The notes under the pieces were generated by a model that made no database searches, was not told the DNA's origin, and saw only the letters and a list, made by a program, of their open reading frames with translations. A program made the translations under genes and the position numbers. A DNA stretch of 64,000 nt from Anseranas semipalmata. Taxonomy: Eukaryota; Chordata; Aves; Anseriformes; Anseranatidae. Within the stretch, counting starts at the first letter, position 1. Each line of letters opens with the position of its first letter. The stretch spans positions 745,803 to 809,802 of the forward strand of contig VXAA01000914.1 of assembly GCA_013399115.1 (NCBI GenBank), read 5' to 3'. Below are positions 11,899 through 23,181 of the stretch, in pieces.

Positions 11899-14800
11899 CT
11901 ATTGGAACAGAATTAACAGTTCATTATATGTAGTTGATGTCCATGTGTGTTAAGTATATATTTTTAGAAGGTTCCGTAGTCAAGGTTCGTCGATACAATC
12001 ACCATTGAGCCGATCCACAGGTACCGGGAACATAGAAAGGAAAAAAGGGTAATTTAAAAATTAGTTTATTGTAATACATGCCTTGAGGTATGTTCCCACT
12101 TGATGCATTCTCATACATCTGTTACAAAGAACAGATCCTCCCTGCAGTGCTAGAAATGTAAGCATTAGTGCAGATGTGAATTAACAACTTTTCCAAATGA
12201 GCTCTAGCAATTTTCAACAAAGTTAATGCAAATAGCTTGCAAACTTCTCACCTTTAGTGCAGTAAAAGCTTAGATTACATCACTGTCATTTCCAAATAAG
12301 CCTAGCCAGAGAGTATCTTCAGTTCACTGAAGTATGAGCTGACATTCATAAAATGTCATTGTAAACAGAATGCCTACTCACCAGTTAATGGCATGTGCTG
12401 CAATAGAGACCATGTGCTTTTCAAGATGGGGTTAAGACTACGGTCTGCTGACTAAACTGCAGAGGCCTTAGGCAGTAATCAAAACTGATAGTGAGCGCTA
12501 CGGGATTACAAGAAGAAAAAAATGTGAAAAAGCTCATGACCAGTGATTTACCTAACCAACGCAACTGCTCGATCAAAAGACTTGCTTTTATTAAATCCCA
12601 CGTACTCCGGAACTGCTGCTGTATATGCAAAATGTGTTCAGAGAACTACAATTTATTCAGTGTTTCAGGTTAGAACTATGCACAAAGGGTTGTGTGCATC
12701 CAGTCAATATATCCCCCCCTCCCACCCCACCTTCACCACAAGCTCTTGGAAAATTCACAACTTCAGTGTTGAAAGGCTTCACACCAAGATGTAAAAGCTA
12801 AATTACCCTGCAATAAAGCAGAGGCTTCAGATATTTTTGCTAGTACCTCCAGTTGCATGTACTTCATTCAGTTACTGTATCAGTAGGTGTGATCAGCATT
12901 CAATCTACAGAACTGACAAATTATAAAGTCAAAGATAGCTTTAAACTTTCATTTCAAGCAAGTTTTCCACTACCGAGTAACACAACAATGGTAGGTTGTT
13001 ACAGAAGGTACCTGCAACTGAAAACTCACACTTCAAGTTGACTTCTGAAAGCTAGTTTCAATCCTTCCAAGAAAGGTATTTCAGAAATACTGCCTAGATT
13101 CTTTCTGCCTAAATCATGTCAGCTTAAGCCTACCTCCAATTCTGCTTATAAAGATATCAGCCCAGTAACCATGACAGCACTGTGTGGCAGAGATCTCCAT
13201 CCTAAGAAACTCAAGGCAGTTAAACCATCTTACTGTCACACATTTTGACCGTATCATGTTTTCAAGTTATTACACAAGTTCAGCATGCACCTGTACCATG
13301 AATTTCAGAAGGAGAAAAATGTGCACAGCATTTATCACAGACTGCCTAACTGCTCACTAGAAGCTTAGGAACTGCCTAAGTATATCAGTAGATTATAGAT
13401 ACATTAAGGCCACCAGCACTGTCTACTGAATCAATGAGGCCCTGCAAAGTTATGATTCCAAAGATACGGTTCCCATAAAAACAGAAGATATTTGACAAGC
13501 TACTATGGTAGCTCAGCAAGTTAAGCCAGAGGCCTAAACCCACCCAAAAATCATTTACTTCAGCTTGTGCAACACAGTACACCCTTTATGAGGAGGGTGA
13601 AAGCACACTAGTATCACCACCTAAACCAACATAGATTTCCATTATACGTACTAAACATTTCTTTAATCTATATCGGTATTGCTTCAGTGTGATAACACCA
13701 AGCAGGCTCAAAGCCCATTCACACATATAGTGTGCCAAAAATAGTAGTTTGGAAACATACCTCAGAACATGAGATATGCAGTAGCTTCAATAAACTCTAC
13801 CTACAGTCACGCCCAACAAAGAGAAAACAAGAACAGGCTATCGTTCCTTTGTGAGTCAGGAACCACAAAATGGCTACAGTCAAGGAACAGTGGAACATGC
13901 CTAAAACTAAAAAAACCCCAGCATTTCCGCTCTTCTATGGCAAACATCAGCATACAGAATAAGTGATATGCCATTCACCATTAAGTTAATCTGCTGCTTA
14001 AAGAGACACGAGTGCAGATTTTTGAATTAACAGCATATCCATACCAACATGCATCAATTCTAACTAGGCTTGGAAGGGCCAAAATAAACACAATTTTAAA
14101 CTTTGGAAAGGAGAACAAAGATCTCACTTGTCCATACGGAATGTCAAATTTCTGAACGGCTGGTACATTGTTACTTTAGTTCTGAAAATTGTCAGATTCT
14201 CTAGAATTTATAAAAATCCTTCCAAGCCTAACTATGATGCAGAACTTCTGAAGTCCAATAGTCAGAGTTAATTGCAAATATGCATAACAGCACATTTGAA
14301 TTCACTTACAAACAACTTCCAACTGTGTAAGCTACCATAACAGTTAACTAAACTAGTACTACATAATGCCAAACTAGTCTTCCATGTTAAACACCTGACA
14401 AGAAAGTCAGCAGTTAACAGTGAAATTTACACAACCACCCGAACACAGAACTCAATTCCCAACTGCAACACTTCCCTTGTGCTAAACTAAAGCCACCACA
14501 GGATACATTACCATGTCACTTCCCATCATAGAACCACTCATGGCTGCTTGGCCAACTCCTGGATTAGCTTCATAACCTATGCCGCCACCACCTCCAAGAG
14601 GTGGAAATTTCTGGGCTGCAGAAGCATAAGGATCTAAGAAAGAGAAACATATAATCATATTCTGACAATATCTAAGGTAAGCACATAAAGTAATTATTTA
14701 AAAATTCTTTACCTCCCATGTTCATTGTGGTGGCACCACCCATTCTCATGTCTCTCTCCCTCTGCATAGAAGAAACAGCTTTTAGCACAGAATCTATTAC

Positions 14801-17800
14801 TGAAATCTGTACCTTTCAGGAGATAAAGCACATGTACAGCCAGCTACTATCATTTCACTTACACAAAGAAATCACGTTATCTAACCTAAAGGAAGCAAAA
14901 CGCATCAATCTCAATAACATCCAAAGAATTCTGGAAATCCCTGAACATGGTAATGCATCCAGAAAAAGCTATGGTGTCACTTACTGGATCCATGTAACCC
15001 ATTCTACTATAATTCTCTTCCCTCTGTCTTCTCATTTGTTCTTCCATCTCTCGCTGACGTATCATCATTTCTTCTTCCCGCCTGCGACGCTCCTCCTCCT
15101 GCCTGATCATCCCAAAGCAGAACATTAAACCACGGGAGTAACACGTTCAACATCTCATCAACATCACATGCATGAGCAATTTAATGGTACCAAATGATTA
15201 CACTTCAGCATAAAAGATACCACATGATGCTCAAATACTCGAAGGAAAAAACTTGTTGCAGTTCAATTTCTCATACACAAACTGAAGCAGCAATGGAGAT
15301 TCTTGACAAAATAAAACATTTCATATATATATAATTTTAAAAAGCAAATGTACAATTGAAAAATCCTTTAAAAGCCAGACCAACCTCAGCTGAATTTCCT
15401 TGCGTTTCTGCATTTCTTGATTATGGAGTTCTTCCATACGTCTCAGCTCCTCCTGACGTCTCATAAGGTCTGCAGAAACCAAGCTTATCATTAGCTGTTC
15501 CACAAACTCAGATTTAAATTCAGATTTGAATTAGATCAACTTATTTATATTATGGCAGACACTGCACATGACTATTCTTAAGAATACTTCATTTAAGTTA
15601 AAACTGAGGAACCACACTTGTAAGACCAAAACCATCAACCTCAAGTTAACAATAGGAAACACGAATTCATAAAACCATTAAACAGTCATACATTTAAGCC
15701 AGCATTTAGAGCAAAAAGCATTTAGACAGAATTCAGAATCAATTACCTTGACGCAAGAGGTTTGCCTGATGCTCATGATAAGCATCTTCCATCTCACTTT
15801 CAAGTTTGTCCTTGGCATCTTTCATGTTTTTTGCCACTTGTTCTCTCTGCTGTTTTTCCATTTCATCTAAAGATTTCCACCTCTGGGAATATTCAAATTC
15901 AAAACTGCCAGGCTGAGCAAAACGGGGAGGAGTCTCTCTTTCCCTGCAGAAAGAAAGATGCTCAGTCAGGCTGCGTAAGCCTGGAAACTGAAGGTCAATA
16001 AAAAAATCACAGGCAGAACAGTGGAAGTACCAGGGAACATCAAAAGAAAACAGGAAATACTACCTCAATGATGTGATATAAAGCTTGTTTTGACAGAATG
16101 ATGAAAATGGTACAGCATTTTATGGATTTAAAGAACAGCATTTAATTCAAGGACTACAAAACACAAATAAGAAGATTCCTGCATTATCACACCCAAGCAT
16201 ATCTTTCTGCTTCCAGTTCTACTGCATGTTTATCCTGTTCTTAACTTCCTCCTCAAACACTCCACTGCTGGCAACTGCCAGATGCAAAACCCTCGAAGAC
16301 AGGACCTTTGCCTTAATAGCCACTCAGAACACCTGGATATGGTGAGATGGAGTTTTCAGTGCTGACATACCCAAAGCACTGTGTTAAAGGATAACACTAA
16401 TATTTACTTTAACATAGTCTTCAAAACATCTGAGGACTGACAACTTATTCTGCCATATAAAGTGGAGTTGAAAATTCAGTAATTAATGCAGCAAAACTAA
16501 AGAAATTTAAGAACTTTTCATTCATTAGCAATTTAAAGTACTTTAAAGTTTCAGAAAACACTAATCTGCACAGTTTTCAAAGACATTGTCACTAAGTTGC
16601 TTATAGTTTTTGATCCAAACAAGAGATTTTGAAAACTCTCACAGAAGACCCACAGGATCTTCCCCCTCCACTCCCTTTGGTGATCTAAATAAAAAAATAT
16701 ATTTCTACAACAAATAAACTTCATACACAAATCCTAATCTAAAATTACTACTTAAGGAAAGACTCATCTACCACTGCATTTTTCATGTGCAGTGGTCAGC
16801 CTCATAAAGCAAACCCACAGACAACTTTATTAACTATGGAACAAACTGAAATTTTAGTTTATTAGTTAAGTAATAAACAACTTAAGTTCCCTATGGGATC
16901 ATCAACATGATACATGCCTTAAATAAGATGACAATTTTCAAAAACAGCATGAGCAAACAACCGAAGTCTGATTTAAGAGCTGTGCAGGTACACTTCTATG
17001 TTTATCAAAAAAATCTGTTAAAAGGCTGATATTTATGCTTTGCATTATCCAAAAGCAAGTTTGAAAAATCACTAACTCCTTCAGAGTCAGGAATCATACT
17101 ATGTATGTTATCTATATATTCTTTATACTAAAAAATAGTACCTACTTTTGATACATTGGATTCTTCTGAGCAAGTTTTTCTGGAAGACCATCTTCATCAT
17201 CCAGTTGTTCCAATGGTTCTACAATAACTGGCCTGGGAGTGCTGAATACAAAACACACATTTTACATTTCCATATCAATCTCCATTCTGAAAAGCTAGAA
17301 GCAACTAACAATTTCATTCAACTTAAAACTAAAAATCCTAAGAAACAAAATACTTACGTTGTCAACAAAAACACTCCTTCAGTACACCGTTCAAATGCTT
17401 TTCTTGCAGCTGGCTTTGATGCAAATTCAACAATGCCTTTTCCTGTTGATCTACCTCGATCATCTACAATCACAACAGCTCTTTCCACTGGACCAAACTG
17501 GGAAAACGCTTCCTCCAGCAACTCGTTGGACACATAAGGTGAAAGATTACGCACTGAAAGAGCAGCAGCATGTGTGGCAAACCGAACACGAAGCTGTCGA
17601 CCCCTCATGGGGGTATCATCCAGTTCTGCCTTCGCAATTTCTGCAAGAGCTCTAGATTCCTGGGGGAGGTTTAAGACCCAGTTTTAGAAAATCAGGTTCT
17701 AAATTACTCTTTCGTCAGAATTTTTAAGACGTGCAAATACGGTCTGAAAACCTACCAGTTTAATGAATCCAAAGCCTTTCCCTTTGTTGATAAAAACCTC

Positions 17801-17944
17801 TCCTGGCTCCCCATACTTGGCGAACAACCTCTTAAAGTCCTCATCTGTTATATCAGCAGGCAAATTCCCAACAAACAAACGGCAACGCTGAGTATAGGTC
17901 TTCTCCCCGGGCCGCCTCAGAAGCGAGAGGTTTGCTTTAAAGCC
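11761..17944 (-). CDS. SFPQ: SFPQ, splicing factor proline- and glutamine-rich (exons 10 to 2; exon 1 missing in gap)
   Basis: SFPQ (PSF) is a nuclear DBHS-family protein that binds RNA and DNA. It acts in paraspeckles, splicing, transcriptional repression and DNA repair, and works as homo- or heterodimers with NONO and PSPC1. Nine exons encode 431 residues. This equals the length from about residue 277 to the end (707) of the human protein. In order they give: RRM1 (RNP2 LFVGNL, RNP1 KGFGFIKL), RRM2 ([14 protein letters not shown]), the NOPS linker (PRPVIVEP...NPMYQK), a long charged coiled coil ([27 protein letters not shown]), a glycine-rich tail and the C-terminal nuclear localisation end (GPNKKPRF). 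NONO and PSPC1 are excluded by the C-terminal sequence. All junctions keep frame and no lesion is seen. The glutamine/proline-rich N-terminus should lie in the gap at 18145-18938. Confidence 0.97.
11899..14511 (-). other. SFPQ: SFPQ intron 9
   Basis: This is a 2.6-kb AT-rich intron between the last two constitutive exons, with consensus ends. No repeat and no coding frame with recognisable content was found. It is by far the longest of the visible constitutive SFPQ introns; the others are 79-1202 nt, intron 4 (15944-17145) being the second longest. Confidence 0.8.
14512..14633 (-). CDS. SFPQ: SFPQ exon 9 (glycine-rich)
   Basis: This exon has 122 nt, phase 1 in and phase 0 out (acceptor TTTCTTAG, donor ATG|GTAATG). 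It encodes [18 protein letters not shown] then [17 protein letters not shown] and ends MMGSDM. This is the branch point for the two known SFPQ C-termini, because the long intron 9 follows. Confidence 0.95.
14713..14761 (-). CDS. SFPQ: SFPQ exon 8
   Basis: This exon has 49 nt, phase 0 in and phase 1 out (acceptor CTATGCAG, donor GGAG|GTAAAG). It encodes [16 protein letters not shown]. Human has MRMGGGGAMNMG, so the short glycine stretch differs. The following intron is only 79 nt. Confidence 0.93.
14985..15102 (-). CDS. SFPQ: SFPQ exon 7 (coiled coil end)
   Basis: This exon has 118 nt, phase 2 in and phase 0 out (acceptor GGATGATCAG, donor CCA|GTAAGT). It encodes [16 protein letters not shown] and then a segment ending SRMGYMDP. 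The charged helix ends here. One substitution against human is visible (EEN for EES). Confidence 0.95.
15385..15469 (-). CDS. SFPQ: SFPQ exon 6 (coiled coil)
   Basis: This exon has 85 nt, phase 1 in and phase 2 out (acceptor TTTCTGCAG, donor CTGAG|GTTGGT). It encodes [18 protein letters not shown] and [11 protein letters not shown], part of the polymerising coiled coil. The donor has T at +3 and is slightly weak. Confidence 0.95.
15747..15943 (-). CDS. SFPQ: SFPQ exon 5 (start of coiled coil)
   Basis: This exon has 197 nt, phase 2 in and phase 1 out (acceptor TTTCTGCAG, donor CAAG|GTAATT). It starts [20 protein letters not shown] and continues into the coiled coil ([15 protein letters not shown] ... 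[12 protein letters not shown]). The segment PGSFEF replaces human HGTFEY, a small lineage difference. Confidence 0.96.
17146..17241 (-). CDS. SFPQ: SFPQ exon 4 (NOPS segment)
   Basis: This exon has 96 nt, phase 2 in and phase 2 out (acceptor TATTCAG, donor CAAAA|GTAGGT). It encodes [18 protein letters not shown] then [10 protein letters not shown], the NONA/paraspeckle (NOPS) domain that wraps the partner's RRM2 in DBHS dimers. Confidence 0.96.
17358..17659 (-). CDS. SFPQ: SFPQ exon 3 (end of RRM1 and RRM2)
   Basis: This exon has 302 nt, phase 0 in and phase 2 out (acceptor CTCCCCCAG, donor AAC|GTAAGT). It begins [15 protein letters not shown], completing RRM1. RRM2 follows, with LSVRNL (RNP2) and GKGIVEFA (RNP1), and the exon ends [12 protein letters not shown]. 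It is nearly identical to human SFPQ. The intron between exons 2 and 3 is only 96 nt. Confidence 0.97.
17756..17944 (-). CDS. SFPQ: SFPQ exon 2 (RRM1)
   Basis: This exon has 63 codons, phase 0 to phase 0, between acceptor TTTGTAG|GGC and donor CTG|GTAGGT. It starts [15 protein letters not shown] and carries most of RRM1: the RNP2 motif LFVGNL and the RNP1 motif KGFGFIKL at its end. It differs from human as remembered only in ITDEDF for ITEDEF. Confidence 0.96.
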
Positions 17945-18144
17945 CTACAAAGAAGCAGACCAATTCGAGCCATCACTGCCCGCGCAGCCCAACAGCTCAC
18001 CGCAGCGCGAAGCCNATGCTGCCACAGACCCCTCAGGCTGCAGTCGGGAGCTGCCTAGGCACCTAGGGAACACGCACATCACGTTTAGGCGGCCCCGCAG
18101 GCCGGCTGCACGGCGCCGCCACCGCCCCTCCGCCTCGCCCTCCC

Positions 18145-18938
18145 NNNNNNNNNNNNNNNNNNNNNNNNNNNNNNNNNNNNNNNNNNNNNNNNNNNNNNNN
18201 NNNNNNNNNNNNNNNNNNNNNNNNNNNNNNNNNNNNNNNNNNNNNNNNNNNNNNNNNNNNNNNNNNNNNNNNNNNNNNNNNNNNNNNNNNNNNNNNNNNN
18301 NNNNNNNNNNNNNNNNNNNNNNNNNNNNNNNNNNNNNNNNNNNNNNNNNNNNNNNNNNNNNNNNNNNNNNNNNNNNNNNNNNNNNNNNNNNNNNNNNNNN
18401 NNNNNNNNNNNNNNNNNNNNNNNNNNNNNNNNNNNNNNNNNNNNNNNNNNNNNNNNNNNNNNNNNNNNNNNNNNNNNNNNNNNNNNNNNNNNNNNNNNNN
18501 NNNNNNNNNNNNNNNNNNNNNNNNNNNNNNNNNNNNNNNNNNNNNNNNNNNNNNNNNNNNNNNNNNNNNNNNNNNNNNNNNNNNNNNNNNNNNNNNNNNN
18601 NNNNNNNNNNNNNNNNNNNNNNNNNNNNNNNNNNNNNNNNNNNNNNNNNNNNNNNNNNNNNNNNNNNNNNNNNNNNNNNNNNNNNNNNNNNNNNNNNNNN
18701 NNNNNNNNNNNNNNNNNNNNNNNNNNNNNNNNNNNNNNNNNNNNNNNNNNNNNNNNNNNNNNNNNNNNNNNNNNNNNNNNNNNNNNNNNNNNNNNNNNNN
18801 NNNNNNNNNNNNNNNNNNNNNNNNNNNNNNNNNNNNNNNNNNNNNNNNNNNNNNNNNNNNNNNNNNNNNNNNNNNNNNNNNNNNNNNNNNNNNNNNNNNN
18901 NNNNNNNNNNNNNNNNNNNNNNNNNNNNNNNNNNNNNN
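18145..18938. other. Assembly gap containing SFPQ exon 1
   Basis: A run of 794 N lies between GC-rich flanks exactly where SFPQ exon 1 must be. The visible intron 1 (17945-18144) contains no exon end matching the conserved end of exon 1. A single N at 18015 marks another uncertain base. In mammals exon 1 encodes about 276 residues, so the gap size is of the right order. Confidence 0.85.
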
Positions 18939-19054
18939 GGCCTCGCCGCCGCCTTTGTCCGCCCCTAATATACCTTCCCCGCCCCCGGAAGCCACCCCCT
19001 CCTCCCTACTAGCCAACCACCCGCCGCGGCTGCGAAGACCGATAGGTGGAGTGA

Positions 19055-19235
19055 CCAATGGCGTGCCCGTATTCTGCTAACTCTTTGATCTTATTGGTAA
19101 AGAATCTGCCCTCTGCCGATTGGCTCATTTGACCGCCGACATCGGGACAGGATGATCCGTTAACCTCCTGTTTCCCGATTGGACAGTTTGATCGGCGGGA
19201 GGCGAAGTTACGACGGAAGCCCGGCTTGCGATTGG
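19055..19235 (-). promoter_or_regulatory. SFPQ: SFPQ upstream promoter with CCAAT-box array
   Basis: Four CCAAT boxes on the minus strand (ATTGG on plus at 19093, 19119, 19178 and 19231) and one in the opposite orientation (CCAAT at 19055) lie within 180 bp upstream of the SFPQ gap. Spacings between the four are 26, 59 and 53 bp. CCAAT arrays of this kind bind NF-Y in strong housekeeping promoters. The transcription start is unknown and probably lies near or inside the gap. Confidence 0.6.
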
Positions 19236-19447
19236 CTGCCTGCGAAGTCAGTCGGACGCGAACCCGCCAGCCCTGCAGAGGGGCTGCCAGGCCTGGGCAG
19301 CCACGCGGGGCCTGGCCCGGCCGCACCGGGAGGACGGCTCCGCTGGGCCTCCGGGGCGCGCCATCAGCCAGCTGCCCGCTGCAGGGAGAACGGGAGAATA
19401 GAGCTCCGGGGCCTTATGTAACTGCAGCTGCAGGCTTTAGTTGGGGG

Positions 19448-19488
19448 AAAAAAAAAAAAAGAGAGAGAGAAAAAGAAGAAAAAAAAGG
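19448..19488. repeat. A/GA-rich low-complexity tract
   Basis: A run of A followed by GAGAGA and AAAAAGAAGAA forms a purine tract. It has no coding meaning. Confidence 0.7.
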
Positions 19489-22398
19489 ACTGGGTGTCAG
19501 CTGTATTTTCAAAGAAATACAGTTGGCTACTCAGCATGGCTGGCAGCCTTCACTTCTACTTTGAAAGCAGATTTAAGAGTTTCCTATTTATTCATTCAAG
19601 TATGGCAGTGTTAACACAACTCCAATGTGGGAGGTCAAGGCTATGAATGCTTTTACCCAATTTTGTTTGAAAAGCCTAACAGGGAAGTAGCATAAATGAA
19701 TATTTCAACCAATTAAAGTCATTACGAAACCCATGTAAATGCAGGACACAGCTCTGTGCTCTATCACCTTTGCTGATAAGAAAGTGGATGTCAATTCCCC
19801 CAAATTTAAAACAATGTACTCTAAGTAGAAAATGTAAAAGCTCTTAGCAGTTGTGACCACAATATTCCACATTCTAATACAGAAAGCAGGCCAAAAGTAC
19901 TTTCCATTTAGCGTGCTAACGTTAGAACAACATGACATTTTTAATGAGAGTTTTAATCCATCAAGGCTCCCAAGTTCCCACTGACGTTTCACATTCAGGT
20001 CGGAAGAAACAAACCTTATGTAAAGCCCAACTGAAAGCCACGTTTGCTTTATGCAGACAGAAACTGTAACTGTTGCATTGCTGTGATAAAATATTATCAA
20101 TCTATCTCATATTTGTGAAGCCCTGGGTAGTCAAAGGCAGACTTCATTGTTTAACTAAATGAATTTCACTGTGGCTTTAAAGATTTAAAATAAAAATTTG
20201 CTAGAGATCCATCTTTTCCCCAAGTCAGCATTACACCAACTCTATGACTTTAGCCACTTCCAACTGCAGCAGAATGAAAGTTCCAAGTTCTGTTCTAAAA
20301 TGGATTCTCCCCGAGATGTCAGCCCCGCAGTACGAGCAGTAAAGGTTTCCACCACGAGGTGTCTCAGAGGTTAAAGCACTGGAAGAAGAAATTTGGGACT
20401 GGCTCTTACTGCACAAAAACTGGCACGGCCTCGTTGCAACACTTAGTTATTTCTGCTCAGAAAGCAACAAAAAATATTGAGCGTAAAAGAGTTGTTTTCA
20501 TGTTTGTTATGTCCTAAGTACAAGTGAACTATATTTTAGGGAGCTATTCATTTTTATCATCCTTTGAAAGAAATAGTGAGTATAATTCTGGTTCCTGACC
20601 TGCATAAATATGCACAACTCATCTGAAGTCCACAAAGTAGCTTCGAACTTCCATGTGTCTAGTAGCAGCCAGGACATGAGTACCTGTTTTTGTAACACTG
20701 TAACTGTAATGTGAGTATTTATCCTGGGCTTGAAATCAAAGAAACGTCAATGTAGGTATGAGGACTTGAAATAAAAATGACCTTTGCTAACAATCGCCTG
20801 ATTTTGTAAATATTCACACCAGGCAGCTTGCTGTTCTAATACAAAAACAAACACTGAGGAAGAAAGCTTGAGATGTTCTCCACAGTATGTCCCACTCTAA
20901 GTAAACATTGTGTCTGAGACTGGAAACTCATCAGGACAACTTAAGCACCTGCAGCTCAAGAGAGAAAAAGACCTGTAGCAGGCTTTGGAAGAAATATTTG
21001 AAGGAAGGAATCAGGCTGACACTGAGGTCTGAAGTTATGAATGTTTCAGGTGCCATCAAGAGAAGGGTAATCTTCAGGTAAGAAAGGCATGGATCTCAGC
21101 GGGTCGTTGATTTAGATCGTTTTTCCCTAAACCATTTCCTCCGCCTATAAACAGAAATAAAAAAAACTCACATGAAGAAACCTGCTTCATCTCTATATCA
21201 TTAATTGCAGGTTGCAGGAGAAAAGAGCTGCATGTGTCCAACCTGCTAAGTAAGAATAATTACCCCATGAGGTTCTGTGTCCCATCTACAAATAATAAAA
21301 TTGCATGAATCACAGTAATGTATACCATCAAAAGAGGCAATTAAACATTGTGAGGAGATGCTGTGTCTGCATTCCCTGGGCAGTTTTGATCTCGGAGGAA
21401 AGTTTAATGGCTGTTTGCACAAATTCAAGTAGTATCACAGAACTACAGATGCTCAGCAATTTAAAAAAATCAGGAAGCAAAAGACAGGAGTGAACAGATC
21501 ATAGCAGTGAGGCACCCAGAATTTTGGAGCCTGCTAGAGGCTCTGCTAGTCAAGTCTGTGGTGCTTTCAGATAAACCTGTCTGGAACAGCAGGGATTTCT
21601 GCAGAACAGTTTCATTATTCCAGGGCTCAACAGTTTCATGAATAACAGCGTCACCTTTAAAGAATACAGGAGGAAGTAAAATGCCTACAGCAACATCTGG
21701 TGCATAAAGCTCAGAGGCAGGATGAAAGGAGCGGGTAATAGCTGCAATGGCTATTCAGCCCCACAGAACACGCAGCAACTTTCCTGTGGCACTCGATAAT
21801 GAGAGTTCCCTCCCTCCCTCCTCCACTGTTTTCACTCCCTGCTTGAGTACTGATTAAATCTGCTCTCCAAGAGGTTTTTCCTGTACACTATGACAAATAT
21901 GCCTGTAGGCCATTTTTTAACCCAGATGAGTGAAAGCAATGCAGGGCCAGATAAGAGATTACAGTGATAGTAAAGCAAATGCAGAGTACGACTGCGGGGA
22001 GACTGATTGTCTTTGCACAGTAACATCATTGATTTCATTGGATATAATCTTGATTTATAGTGGAATAAATGAGATCTGAATCAGGTTCAAGAGTCTACAG
22101 AAAAAGTAATATAGGATCTGCAGAGAAGTCTGCTATTCGAACACTACAGACACCCAAAGTTCACAATTCTGCTGAAGACTGTTCTCTCAACCTGAAGGGG
22201 TTAAAGTTCAGGATTTTCCATTTCTGATTTCTCTGAACTAATTTAAATTCCTGAAGTGTCTTAAGTAGCAGAAGTTCCGAGTCCTCCACCAAAATCCAAA
22301 CTAGCATCAAGTCACATAAATTAGGTCTTCTGCAAAAGAAACATTCAGTACACCCATGAGGAAGTGCAACAGGAAACTTCCACTGTTATGTCCCCTCC

Positions 22399-22470
22399 TT
22401 TCCCTTTCCCTTTCCCTTTCCCTTTCCCTTTCCCTTTCCCTTTCCCTTTCCCTTTCCCTTTCCCTTTCCC
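22399..22470. repeat. Perfect (TTTCCC)12 hexanucleotide array
   Basis: Twelve uninterrupted TTTCCC units make 72 bp. The minus strand reads (GGGAAA)n, that is, G3 tracts with 3-nt loops, which fits the pattern of a G-quadruplex, and the duplex is a pure polypurine/polypyrimidine tract. Confidence 0.95.
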
Positions 22471-22730
22471 TCTTCTCACTACCCTTCTTCCCATGACAGG
22501 CAACTCAGCCGGTGTGGGAGGTTGTAGGGGAATCTCTAGCCTGTTTACCATTACTTTGCACTGCTCAGCAGGTCCAAGAACATTTCTTCTCTTCTCAATA
22601 CTGCTGTGTGTTCCAGTGTTTGTGAGGGAGGGTTTGGATGGTGGGACTGGATGGGTAAGACGAGCACTGGGCCTGAAAAAAGAATCCATGGAATCACTGA
22701 ACCCAAGAAGGAAACATTATACACCGCTAT

Positions 22731-23181
22731 TCACAGAATCACAGAATGTTAGGGATTGGAAGGGACCTTGAGAGATCATCTAGTCCAATCCCCCTGCCGG
22801 ATAGGAACACCTAGATCAGGTCACACAGGAACATGTCCAGGCGGGTTTTGAATGTCTCCAGAGAAGGAGACTCCACAGCCTCTCTGGGCAGCCTGTTCCA
22901 GTGCTCCGTCACCGTCACCGTGAAGAAGTTTCTTCTTATATTTAAGTGGAACCTCCTATGTTCTGGCTTGCACCCATTGACACTTGTCTTTTCATTGGAT
23001 GTCACTGAGAAGAGCCTGGCTCCATCCTCCTGACACTCTCCCTTTACATATTTATAAACATTGATGGGGTCACCCCTCAGTCTCCTCTTCTCCAAGCTAA
23101 AGAGACCCAGCTCCCTCAGCCTTTCCTCGTAAGGGAGATGCTCCACTCCCTTAATCATCTTTGTGGCTCTGTGCTGGACTT
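22731..23181 (-). mobile_element. CR1 LINE, 5'-truncated copy
   Basis: The left end carries the (TCACAGAA)-type short repeat followed by GTTAGGGATTGGAAGGGACC, the typical 3' end of avian CR1, so the element is on the minus strand. An open frame of 115 codons (22811-23158) encodes the last part of the CR1 reverse-transcriptase ORF (for example [39 protein letters not shown]). The copy is truncated at its 5' side, as is usual. The intact frame suggests a fairly young insertion. Confidence 0.92.

Noticed and set aside
14718..15128. 136-codon plus-strand frame
   Set aside because: It is antisense to SFPQ exons 7 and 8, whose minus-strand coding is certain.
11761..17944. NONO or PSPC1 instead of SFPQ
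   Set aside because: The RRMs are similar in all three, but the glycine-rich C-terminus ending PNKKPRF and the exact exon lengths match SFPQ only.
18063..19058. Long minus-strand open frame across the first gap
   Set aside because: Almost all of it is unknown sequence (N), so the frame is an artefact. SFPQ exon 1 is expected here, but it cannot be read.
22345..22771. Frames rich in Lys-Gly or Phe-Pro repeats
   Set aside because: They are direct translations of the TTTCCC array and have no support as genes.
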